64,000 nucleotides of DNA from Taenia hydatigena (taxonomy: Eukaryota; Platyhelminthes; Cestoda; Cyclophyllidea; Taeniidae), in assembly GCA_036345935.2 (NCBI GenBank), contig JADWOT020000858.1, positions 124,001 to 188,000 on the forward strand. The letters run 5' to 3'. How positions within the stretch are numbered: position 1 is the stretch's first letter; each line of letters opens with the position of its first letter. Shown one piece after another: positions 46,741 through 57,040 of the stretch. The translations under genes were made by a program, and so were the position numbers. The notes under the pieces were generated by a model, which was given only the letters and a program-made list of their open reading frames with translations, did not search any database and was not told the DNA's origin.

Positions 46741-49700
46741 CTCCTTACTATCAACTTTTATCAAACCTCGACGTGAAGCGCGATTTGTGCCATCTATCTG
46801 TTTTAAAGAATACATTAAGTATTCTTTTCGAACTCAATGGAAGTAACGACGGCATCCAAATGCAAACTGTAAGTCATAATGAATGAGGGGTTAGTGCCTC
46901 AATGGATGATAAGTGCATGCAATACTGGTAATTTTCAGCAACATTCTTTGTGCTTGATTGCCTCATTACTATCATGTGTCAGTTAAAGGATGTCAGACTA
47001 GACAACTCCGCTGTCGGCATCGCGAATGGACTAGTTTTTGTACTGGCGCTTGCAACAGATCAACCGAAACGTTGAGCGAAATGCGTTTAAACACGGTGCG
47101 GTGCTTACGATTTTACAATGCCTTTCAGGTGTTTATTGTCGATTTGTAATAGGGGCAATTAGACAAATTTTTAACCCAACACTACGTTGGCGCTAGACCT
47201 AGAAAGTTCTCAACTTAGCGAGAAGGCAAAGACATTCGCTTTCCTCTCTGCGCAAAACAGGGCCAACTCAAAATGAATTCCATGGTTATATGCCAAATAC
47301 CTGACCGCAGTGATTCACAAGATTTCGTGAAATGTACACAGTTCCATGTAACCAAATTGATTCGCTTAGATCCCACTGCGATCCTACTAGGACCGTATTT
47401 TTCCCAGTGTGTGCATTAGCTCACGCATTGATCACCTTCTGCGTTTGTCAAGTATTGTCGTCGCAAGTGTGCTTTGCTCACAGTCGCACGAGTATTTTGG
47501 CCACGAATCCATTTACAGCCTAAGTTAAGGATGTCAATTAAAAAGCTGGTTTATTGACTAATGCCTAAGCAAATATTTACCGTACGAAGAAGCGCCTTCA
47601 AATTCGGCCTCCCTTGAGTTCACTTTACAAAACGTTTCCTTGCCTGAAAATAAACTATGCACTCGGTCTCTTGCATTTCTTTACAGCGTACGTCGCATTA
47701 GTGATTCATTTTCCCATTACTATGTGAAGCTTTGCGTGTTATTCTGCTTGTAAATAACTCCACAAATCCACCTCAACTATTGCATCAGACCTGGGCAGGG
47801 TCGCAATGCCTCTGCTGGAGGACAAGGTTCGCATCCTGTGCAGGTCCAACGCCGTTGACCGCAGCTGCCGCACTCAGCGTCACATCAAATTTTTCAATTC
47901 GAAGTCATCAGCCATCACCATGCACTCATCAGCGCAAAGCATTGTCTTTTCTCTTTTACCTGACAGCTGTTCTATCTCGACTTTAATCGCTTTGTAGCCT
48001 GTCAAATGAACGAATTCGGTGCAGCTCGGAGAGATAGGCGATCCAGAAATATAGCCATCGAGCACAAGCATGGAAATGTGGATGGACGTTTGCGACGAAC
48101 GAATTAGAATCACTTGCAGAGAAAACAGTTTTCACCTTCATGCCCTCGACCAGTGCGCTCTTGCGTGCACCGTTCATGGCGCCCTGAAGTGCACACTTGC
48201 TTTTTCCATTGGCACATTGGCTTGCAGTCCCAACGAGACTATCCGAGGGCAACTCATGCGAGCAGCGAAGCTAGAAAGTGCTTTTATTGCATAGGTGTAC
48301 ATTGTAGGCAAAGAGGGCAATTGATTTACACATCGTAAGGCAAGTGAAGTCAGAATTCCTGGGACAGAGAAGAGCTCAGTGTCCCTATCGTCAAGACTTG
48401 TAGTGATTTGCGTTGACTCTAACTAATAAACGTGTCCCAATCCATCTGGTCTTTTCATTCGAAGCTTATGAGAGCCAGTGAGGATGTGCTGAACTAGGAA
48501 TATGGCACACCTATTTGCGAACTGTAGTTAGCAACAGGAACTTAAATGAAGAGTAGGCTGTCGAAACTATTCAGTGAGACTAATTTTAGAAGTGCGCCGT
48601 TAACATCCTGACCATGGAAGCACAGTGACAATTTCGACCGCAGGAACAAAATATATTCCGGCAGTGACTTTTGCTTAGATTAACAATCATTTTGGACAAA
48701 GACATCCCACTATCCATTCTGCTACATCGTTTTTTTGAAAAAATTCAAAGACTCTAAAAATGACAATAAATGTTTTAATGCAGTTTATTTGTGCTTAGGT
48801 AGGGTGACAGTTTTCTGAAGACGATGGGCAGCGTAATGAAGAGTAAAGAAGGTCTCGAGAGCCCCTATCAGGTCCAGGGGACCAGGGTAACCTGTGGAGG
48901 TTGAAGTCGACAGCAGCCGAAACGAAGTACCAAATGATTTAATCAAAGCCTTACGCATTCAAGTGGCTATTTTTAAAAAACTGTTGCAGCATGGAAACGC
49001 ATCCGATACAGTCAAGCAAATGTATCGCTATTAGCAGCCGATAAGACAAAAAAACGTGGAGCAATTATTTAGGCTTAAGTTCTAAGTATAAGCGCTTCTA
49101 AAAAGGGTTAGTGAGATTTTCGTGAGACTGAAGACCTGAACTTCCTTTGAAATCTTTGCACTTTGCACTTCTCTCCATTTTGCATTAACGTACGCACAAT
49201 TTTTAGGCTGATCTGGCAGGGTCTATCAAAATGCGCCTTACTATCTCGGAAATTTTAAGACTGCGTGCAGACAGCGGTGTTGCAAAAAGCTGCAACCAAC
49301 GAAGCGCTTAGCCATAATCATTCCATCTACATAAAATTTTTATAGTTCTCACCTGCATTTGCTTCACACGTCAAAAGTAATGCGGTGGTTGATTCGTGTG
49401 TTATACCAATCTTTCTGCAGCTAAAATGGGAAAAAATGTATCTACTACGGCGTCTACTTATCCAGTCCACACATCAAGCCTCTTCACGGCAAGAATGAAC
49501 ATGCTTTTCAATTAGCAAAGTAATTAGCATTTAAGTTACCGTATTCATAGCATAAACAAGGACACCAACAAGCGGTAGGACGCCCAAACGTGCGGGTGAT
49601 TTTCGAAACACTTAAGGACACGGATCCTGTTGTAATATCTTACATGGGCCAGCTTGTAGTGATTCTTGAATTAATACACCCTTTAGCATTGGAACTGCAA

Positions 49701-50070
49701 ATCGCTGCGTTTTGGGCTAAGGAAGGCAGACACTCTACAGAGACTAGGACTTTGTACAGACTAATGTAAGCTGATCAATCAACTCGGTTGTTAATGTGCC
49801 CATTGTGCTGCACGTGCTTGAGATTATGATAGCTTTTGCATGGTATGGCAAATGAGCACAGTGATCACTTACGAATTGGTTTTGCGACAAGCATTTTTGG
49901 CTCCAGCACATACGTCTTACTTCACTCGGCCTCTCATATTAATCAGCATTAAAGACACCTCTACTGATGTCTACTCCTACCGATATCGTGGATGGGAACT
50001 TAAAGGATTTAAATCAATGCGCGCGTAAATACCGGCATCTAGCGTCTATTACATACCTCAAAATGTATTC
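46741..50070. other. No confident gene; weak coding-like frames near 47.8-48.25 kb
   Basis: On the minus strand overlapping frames at 47,983-48,252 and 47,880-48,113 include KREKTMLCADECMVMADD. A neighbouring frame (LSAAAAVNGVGPAQDANL, about 47,885-47,800) runs to a possible donor (cccag then gtctga). They do not join in one frame and no domain is recognised. The rest of the interval shows nothing. Confidence 0.25.
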
Positions 50071-50074
50071 AATT

Positions 50075-50560
50075 ATGAAACAATCCTTCCCTAAATGGTC
50101 GGATCGCATAGTTAGTCGTTCCACGTTCCTTTTCTGATCGGTAATATAAGTTCTTGACTGCAGCGCTTTCACCTCAAAATCGTGACAGGTAAGAGTTTAT
50201 CTTAAACTCACTGCAAGTGAACCACCTGAATTGCATATAGGCGTCCCCAACTTGGAGCAATTCTTGGAAGGCCGTATGCGTTGCTTATACATGGTTGCTA
50301 CACATTTGGGCGGCTTGAGTAATATGAATTGTGTGAGATGAAATGCCAAGTTAACAAGGCTGACCCCATCAAAGTTTGCGCAGGATTTCGTCTTTAGAGA
50401 TGGCGTGCTTATACGCAAACTGGGCGGGGGTTAACTCCGCACACACAGATCCGATGCCAGAATTTCAACAAAGATGTGTTTATTAATGGCCTTAAAACAC
50501 AAATGCATTTAATCGGCCATATCGAGTTTGGGTGGAAACTTCTGATCCTTAAATTTAACT
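50075..50560 (-). pseudogene. Direct repeat with decayed coding frame, copy 1
   Basis: Matches 51,665-52,060 in the same orientation ('ggtcggatcgcata', 'gatccgatgccag.atttca'). On the minus strand the frame NSGIGSVCAELTPAQFAYKH continues KDEILRKL to a stop. One base later the open frame DGVSLVNLAFHLTQF follows. The other copy reads NAGIGSVSTVLTPFQFMHKH and SRVSLANV in one frame without the break. Conservation of frame suggests a former gene. The LTPAQFA phrase is faintly ankyrin-like, which is not enough to name it. Confidence 0.45.
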
Positions 50561-50773
50561 GCAAAATGTTTCGTTTATTTAATGAAAAGGATTCTCATTG
50601 GACCATAAGCCAGCGTCACCGAATTGCCCAGCGTACGTACTCAGCCTATGTGAAAGGGCACCATATGTGAAATTGTATCAGCAGCCACTGTTCAATGCGA
50701 CTGCAAAGAACACCACTCGCACACCACCACCTGCTGCGCAGCATGGGCATGTTGCACCGCAATAGATACATCC

Positions 50774-50793
50774 GACCTCGGGTGGGCTCGAAT

Positions 50794-50835
<42 letters not shown>

Positions 50836-50846
50836 ACTACGAAGGC
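50774..50846 (-). tRNA. tRNA-Asn(GTT)-like, probably degenerate
   Basis: The minus strand folds as a 73-nt cloverleaf. The anticodon arm is TTCGG-CTGTTAA-CCGAA (perfect stem, anticodon GTT), the D stem GTGC/GCGC and the T loop TTCGAGC. Much of it is identical to typical animal tRNA-Asn (caatcggttagcgcgttcgg). Defects are a C2:U71 mismatch in the acceptor stem and A53 in place of the near-invariant G53 next to the T loop, which also weakens the B box. A second, more decayed tRNA-like unit lies 351 bases further on with similar flanks. Either a tRNA pseudogene or the head of a tRNA-derived element. Confidence 0.6.
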
Positions 50847-51124
50847 CTGCACACCATTCGCTGTGCTACCATATTGGACACCACACCGCATTGCAGCGCA
50901 CTACCACCCACAGGCCTCCTCTTGCCTCCATCTCCTACAGCCAGCACATCTCTCACCATCGTCACTACTCCACCATCTCCATCCCCGTTTCCAGCGCATT
51001 GGTGCACTCATGCCCAGTTAATGTCGCGTACACGTGCTTGTGAAAGTGGTGATGAGGCGCGAGCAGCAGTAGCAGCAAAAATTCATTGAGAGAGCACTGA
51101 TGGCTGCGCCGCAAAGATGCCTTT

Positions 51125-51197
51125 GCCCTCGAATTGACTCGAACCACAAAACTTACAGTTAAGAGCCGAATACGCTAACCAACTGCACCACGTAGGC
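51125..51197 (-). pseudogene. tRNA-Lys(CTT)-like pseudogene
   Basis: A 73-nt tRNA-like sequence on the minus strand with anticodon loop CTCTTAA (CTT), D region GGTTAGCG and T loop TTCGAGT. The anticodon stem (TTCGG/CTGTA) and T stem (TGTGG/CAATT) have mismatches, so it is unlikely to work as a tRNA. Its flanks on both sides resemble those of the Asn-like unit ('ctgcgccgcaa' against 'ttgcaccgcaa', and 'aggccc.cacatc' against 'aggcctgcacacc'). The two therefore come from one duplicated unit despite different anticodons. Confidence 0.55.
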
Positions 51198-51664
51198 CCA
51201 CACATCGTCTGCCATGCCACTAAGCTGGGCACCGCACCTCGGTGCTTTGTACGTTGCCTTCATCATTAAGAATTGAAAAAGGGAATGGCGTGCGTCCTAG
51301 GTGAGGGAGAGAGGGGGAGCCTTATGAATAAAGAGAGAGTTTACTGCAAGGCATGTGCTGGCATTCACCGTTTCTAGTCGCATTCATTACTCTGACGCCA
51401 ATTGCCTCTGAGCTTGTTGAAAGGGACGAGTAGGTGAATTATCTAGATTGCGGTCCAGCAGTCACCACGTACGCTGAAATGGCATGCATTTCGGCCCCTG
51501 CGTAAGCGCCGTACCCTACCTGACCTTTCACATTCGTCGACGTTAAAGATATCTCTATCGGGTCCACTTCCACCCATATTGTAAATGAGAACTCGATGGC
51601 ACCCAAATCAATGAATGCGGAAGAACTGTCTTATAGCGATTATTACCAGTTTCAAAAATATTTT

Positions 51665-52060
51665 TAAGTCTTGAAAAATTCCTTACACGATTGGTCGGAT
51701 CGCATAATCAGCGATTCCGTATTTCTTCCCAGATCAGCAGCAAACTATTTATTGTAGAGCTGCATGCGTTGCCCAAACAGGGTTACTACATTTTTTGTCA
51801 GCTTTAGCAACAAGGGTCGTAAAAGATAAAGTACTACGTTAGCAAGACTAACTCTACTAAAATTTGAGTTGGTTTTGTCCTCAAAAAAGGCATGCTTATG
51901 CATGAACTGGAAAGGGGTTAACACTGTACTGACTGATCCGATGCCAGCATTTCACCAAAGGTGTGGTTACTAATGATCTTACAGATGCGATTGCGCTTAA
52001 TCAAGCGCATTCATTTTCGATAGCAAGCCTTTGAAACTTTAGAAAAGAAACCGCATTAAG
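51665..52060 (-). pseudogene. Direct repeat with decayed coding frame, copy 2
   Basis: Diverged partner of 50,075-50,560. The minus-strand frame NAGIGSVSTVLTPFQFMHKH runs on through KTNSNFSRVSLANVV without the frameshift of copy 1, ending at a TAA after QLYNK. The stop immediately upstream (TGA before the first Asn) is shared by both copies, which suggests an exon border or an ancient stop. Confidence 0.45.
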
Positions 52061-52492
52061 CCACACTGAGTCAGCGCCGCCGGTTTGCATTGTGAAGACA
52101 TACACGGGTTCCCACATAAAATTTCAATGACTTATAAACCGCTTCCAGTAACTTCCTTTGATCGGTATTCCCCATTAGTGAGTCTAACACCGATAGCGGG
52201 AGTAAAGACAAAGGAAGTTCATGCAACCATTAAACTGTCAATAAACAGGCGCCAAATTTTGAGGCGTCGCGTGTGTAATGGTCCCTCGATCCCATCTGCT
52301 TGATCTAAAGTATACCAAAATGAATCTCACTCCAACGCCAAATTTTATGACTGGTATGTGCTTGCCTTTTTAACCCCTTAAATGTCACCGATTATAGAAC
52401 TACATTTGAATGTACTAAAATAACAGCATACGAATCAAGCGCTTGTTAACTTAATGTCCTTTAAAGGATCATAGGATAACGGATTTTAGCAG

Positions 52493-52729
52493 ATGCTACA
52501 AAAAATTCGCAATAATTCGACTTCTTGCTTCTCTCTCATGCTTAAGTTTCTTAAATTAGCAAGATCGCTTAACAAAGTCAATTCATATTACTCGGTTCGG
52601 GGTTCCAGATTGGTGGAAGTGTGGGTGCTCGTATCCGCTTTTAGAAGCAATGTCATGCGCTCACCTGGTAGTGGACATCCGCTGACCGCCAGTAACCAAG
52701 AGCGCATTCGTAAAGCATGCATTTCCTAA
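52493..52729 (+). other. 78-codon frame with Tc1/mariner-like linker phrase (weak)
   Basis: The frame ends with RSPGSGHPLTASNQERIRK. In Tc1/mariner transposases the linker between the two DNA-binding helix-turn-helix halves reads like RSGRP-x-T-x-x-x-x-E-x-I/V-x-x-V. The resemblance is short, the key Arg of GRP is His here, and no catalytic domain follows. Chance is quite possible. Confidence 0.15.
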
Positions 52730-53035
52730 AAAAAGCGCTACTTATGACCTTTCAAGAACGAGGTCAATTTTACCGAATTTTCTACGCTACAACACGAAAG
52801 CTTAAAGGCATAAGTTTGCACGTCTTATAAGCTGGGACTGCGATGTGCTTGCTAAATCACAAAATTTGAAACCGCGATCGAAATGATATGAATATTTTTT
52901 TCGAATCACATGGGCAGGTCATAGCAAATACAAGGTCGGTTAGGGGCATAAAAGGTATTATGATGTAAAGAAGTGTAATTCTTAAATCTCTCAGCCTTTT
53001 GCAAACTGATTGCACACTCTGTAAGTCACAATGCT

Positions 53036-53245
53036 GTGAATACTCAAAATTTCCTGCGATTTAATTTGCATGCCTCTTCAAATGGAAGTTTCGATTCCTT
53101 TGGAGAGGTCTTAAGTGTTGTCACCTTGATATCTGCAGCAATATTCGATCAACGTAACAGTGGATATGGCTACCAAGAAAATTTTTCTGTTAAACACTCA
53201 CTTTTCCACTCTCTCAACTTTTTTCTCTTGCTTTTAGCTTTATAA
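53036..53245 (+). CDS. Candidate terminal exon with hydrophobic C-terminus
   Basis: An open plus-strand frame whose end, GYGYQENFSVKHSLF followed by LNFFLLLLAL and a stop, matches the decayed copy near 34.0 kb (minus strand) at the same positions. A short hydrophobic C-terminus like this occurs in GPI-anchored or tail-anchored proteins; that is inference. An AATAAA lies at 53,252-53,257, very close to the stop. No upstream exon was identified and the N-terminal half has no recognised motif. Confidence 0.3.
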   Translation: MNTQNFLRFNLHASSNGSFDSFGEVLSVVTLISAAIFDQRNSGYGYQENFSVKHSLFHSLNFFLLLLAL

Positions 53246-53289
53246 CGCGTTAATAAAGCAAATGTTTATTTTCGACTGTTGTTCTATGG

Positions 53290-53500
53290 CCGACCGTGCA
53301 TGTGGATCGCTTAAAATGCAGGAAGATGACCATTAACAATAATTTGCATTAGTAAAGAACGTGCAAGTTAAAGATATTTATAATATCGTAGACCTATTTT
53401 CAACTCCAAATCCCCTTAGGGTCCCTGATAAGAAGCTTTCCCTAGGATAGGATGGGGCATGTGAGGTCTAATGCGTGCCTGCCATTCACTCGGCTCTACA
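53290..53500 (-). repeat. Inverted copy of 33.68-33.89 kb
   Basis: The reverse complement shares 'cttcttatcagggacc', 'attataaat' and 'ttaacttgca.gttctttact' with 33,680-33,890. Together with the exon-like frame upstream this makes about 0.35 kb of inverted homology between the 33-34 kb and 53 kb regions. Confidence 0.65.
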
Positions 53501-53815
53501 CTGGTGCTAAGGGTGTTGCGCGCCCAAAGTACGACGAGGGTGATTTCTTCCGCACGAAGTCTTTTGTGATGGCCATGGGGACATGGGTTAACAGCACAGG
53601 GTGCTAGATTTGCACGCCAGCCTTGTCACTCAGCACAGTACTTCTGTGTGCTGGGATAGTCAGTAGCCTCCGCCACTGCCTCCACAGTGAGCAAGTCCTA
53701 GTTGTGGGAGGCTCTTTAATGCCATCGGCAGGTTGCCATCGCTACTTGCCATTGGTAACAATAATGGCGTGGGAAAAGGGGTCTGTGGATCGTGTCGCTA
53801 AATAGTTAATGAGAG
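53470..53815 (-). repeat. Dispersed repeat, inverted partner of 56.7-57.0 kb
   Basis: The reverse complement aligns with 56,705-57,040: 'acgatccacag', 'gccattattg.tacc', 'agtactgtgctgagtgacaa' and 'tttgggcgc/tttaggcgc'. A 60-codon frame on the plus strand (53,623-53,805) lies inside and is not conserved as an obvious protein. Confidence 0.7.
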
Positions 53816-54280
53816 GTGTTGTGTGCAATACCTCCTCTCCTTACGACTTTGCCTTTATTGTTGCTGCTGCACTTCTTCGGACATATCGACTGTTGCGTCA
53901 CCTTCTCAAAAGTGGTAGTTGTTTGAGCCATGTCATGTGATTCGCCTTTTAATTTACCATCTTAGCGTTATATGTATCGCCAACGAATATTGGATGGTAA
54001 GCTTGTCAATTGCGAGCATCTAACTGCGGGATTTCACCAGCTGAAAGGACGAAGACAAGCTATTTGGGAAAGTGAACAAAATAACTAGCTGCAGCATGAG
54101 CAAAGGAAGACGAAATGTGGAATATGATTTTATGAAGCTTAGAGGATTTTCAAATTGAGAATATAAGATCCTGTTTGATGGACGTTTGATTCTTACCAAG
54201 GTAGAAAAAAAGGAACGGGATTTGGCTGCTAGTTGACGGTGTATTAAAGTAGGTGTTACGGAATGGAAAAAAAGAGGCAG

Positions 54281-54915
54281 TCACGTAGGCGTATATGCAT
54301 TAATGCATGTGTTAGGATTCTAGAAGGGAAATGGTAAATTGGAAACATATGTATGTCACATATGTGTGATGACAAGATAGAACACGCAAATTATGAGGTG
54401 AACCAGCATCATTATGGAAGAAAAGCAACTATTTTAATAGGTAGTTGCCTGACCTATTGAGCGATTTAACCTCAGTAGAAAAAGCAGAAGTGGATAAAAT
54501 AAAAGAATAATGTACGATTAAATGAGAAAGGGAGAGGAGGGATTATGCCAACAGTCTATAAGTGGTGGTGGTGGTGGGAGTAAAGAGGTGATTGGAGTTG
54601 GATTGACTAAAATTTGCACTCTGTAGGTGCATGCGGATGGGTGGGTGGATGGAGGATGGAAGAGGGGGAATGGCAATGGTGCAGGGGAACCTACTGCTAA
54701 TACTACTACTTGAAGAAGGGCGAAATGAAGATGTAGGAGTGAAATTTATGCAAGATATGCGTAAAGAAGGAGTGAATGTGGAAAGAAGGCAAATAGAAAG
54801 AGATAATGGGAACTTAGGTGGAAAAGTTTTAGTGGGCAGGTGAGATGAATGGGTGGCACCTAATCGATTTCACCCATTGGACGAGAACTGTGAATTATGC
54901 CATGCTGTGATGACA
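54281..54915 (+). repeat. ~640-bp dispersed repeat, copy 1
   Basis: Nearly identical to 59,397-60,042. In the stretch 54,597-54,790 only a handful of bases differ. The plus strand is purine-rich, and the reverse complement resembles the older copies in the pyrimidine-rich tract at 45.2 and 46.4 kb. It contains a (GTG)n run at 54,562-54,577. The frame at 54,631-54,843 (RMGGWMEDGRGG, glycine- and acid-rich) is shared with the other copy but follows the composition. No terminal inverted repeats or target duplication were seen. Confidence 0.85.
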
Positions 54916-56254
54916 GTACCGTTATTTCTTTTATTATAGATAAATGCCTACGCTACTCTGTCCTTTTCTCTAGTCTATCCGACATCTCTTTCAGCATAAC
55001 TGCACCATTGACACCACCGCCTACCAACCCTCAGATCTCACAATTTTGTTATCCAACTTTTAACAAAAATAAGAATGAATTGACATGTCTCCGCTTTTAT
55101 CAATACAACATTTTGTTTTCATTAAGTCTTATTTTTGATTTCGGCTTTCCGTCATGCATATGTGACACACACGCACATTTATTCGCTGTTTCTCTCCTTC
55201 TCCGCTCATGCTGCAAGGGTTTTGTGTTCTGTTCCTCAACCATGCTAGCAACCTTTGCTTTTATCCAAAAGGTGTTGCAATTAACTTGGCTACAGTGTAA
55301 TTGGTGTTAGCAATTCACCCGACGCAGGCTTTTTACTGCGTTCTCACTCGCAATACGCTTTGCCGTTGCTTGTTTCTCAGTATTGCTTACGATCACTTGG
55401 GTGGCCACATTTCAACTAGTGTCGTCTCAGCATCGTGAGTGATCCACAGTCCAATCCATCCTCCTCCTCTTCTTTTAAAGTGCGCATTTAAACTCAACCC
55501 AGCCATGCTATTGCATGCTCTCCTACTGTCCTTCACCCAGTGCACTCGCCTTGCCTTCCATAAAAATAATAAAAGGAAACGTAAGCAGGGAACATGTAGA
55601 CACAAGCAAAATAGTTTTCGTAAGCTTGCAATTGCACACGCACAAATTTTGCAGTATTTTTGCAAAAAAGGCTCACATTACTAACGATGCGATCTTACGC
55701 ACTCCGTCAAATCCATTTCAAATATGCTCTTTTTGTGAGTAGAGCAAATGCACTAACTATCCACCAGATTTGACGAAGATAAATAGCAATGGTACAACCA
55801 CTCCTAAATGACATTACTACACCTATACAATCCTAGAAGGGTGCTCATGCTTAGGCATAGTTTTGCATGGCTGAGTTGTCTAGGCGATGCCATAATCCAA
55901 CAATGGGATGTGCATTTATGCTAGAGAAAAAGGCTGTCACACTGTCACTGCTACCCCTAAGAGAACATTGTCATATTGTATTAAGAATCTGTGCATACGT
56001 CTTCCTTCAAATTCGCGTTTTAAATTTGTTATGGATTGCGAAAATAATGGAATTGGTTTTGTTCTTATACTCTGATATTAGGTAGGATCGAAGCCACTAA
56101 CCTTAAAGTCCCATTCCCCTCCTACACAAAATCGTCCCCACACTTCATGGAAAACCAAATTCGAAGTTATGAGGCGAACTGATTTAGTGATGCCCGTAAA
56201 GGAATGATGTATACGACACCAACTACTGTGCAGACATTGGAGGGTGAATGAGTG
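54916..56254. other. No recognisable gene
   Basis: The plus strand is pyrimidine-rich at about 54,950-55,240 and again near 55,450-55,560, giving composition-driven frames (137 codons at 54,897-55,310). No motif and no second copy noted. Confidence 0.35.
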
Positions 56255-56670
56255 GACTCGAAAGCAGAGGTCTGCCACCAAAAGGCGTCTGTGGAGGTCA
56301 GTTCGATGGCATCTGTTTAATCTCTGTACTTTTGACTCCAAAATGCACCAGCGCATCAAATATTAAGTGGGTGTGCATAGAGACAGATCGACTCCTTTGC
56401 CGATGCTGCAGAGCCACTTCGCGGATGCAGCATGGATGATGCCTTCAAAGTGGTAGGACAGTGTGCTTATAGTAAGGCCTACACTTCTCTTCCATCCCAA
56501 CTCAAATCATAGCATTTAAGTTTGAAATGGTAAACTAATGAACTTATTGCATTACATGCCTTAGGAAAATGTCTCTTCTAAGACGAGAGCAGATATGCGC
56601 CATTCAACACACATCCCAATGACGCAACAGGCGACAAGTCCGACGAAGTGCAGTGGCAAAAACAAAGGCG
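56255..56670 (+). repeat. Dispersed repeat, copy 2
   Basis: Direct partner of 36,490-36,800. Compared with that copy it has about 100 extra bases in two places. On the minus strand both copies keep the phrase VACCVI in the same register near their ends (GPVACCVI and GLVACCVI), which could reflect former coding. Confidence 0.65.
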
Positions 56671-56704
56671 AAGTTGTGGGGTTGAGAAACATAGGTCTTA
56701 TCAC

Positions 56705-57040
56705 CATTCGTAAATTTTAGTGGCACGATCCACAGCCCTATTCTTTCTTGCCATTATTGCTACCGTTGGTAGGCAAGGGTGGCGGCTTAGCGATGACGAT
56801 GAATAGTGCCCACAACCAGAAGTTGTGGATGGTGGCCGTAGAGGCGGCTGACTATTCTAACACACAGATGTACTGTGCTGAGTGACAAAGCCAGCGTGCA
56901 AACTAGCGCCCCATGCAGTTTACTCATGTCTCCACGGCTATCGCAAAATGCCCAGTGCGGAATAAATCACCTTCGTTGCACTTTAGGCGCCCAACTCCTT
57001 TGCCATCATGTAGGGTCAAACGAGTGGCAGACTGTTGTAT
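56705..57040 (+). repeat. Dispersed repeat, inverted partner of 53.47-53.82 kb
   Basis: See the partner entry. Divergence is moderate (roughly a quarter of bases by eye). Confidence 0.7.
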
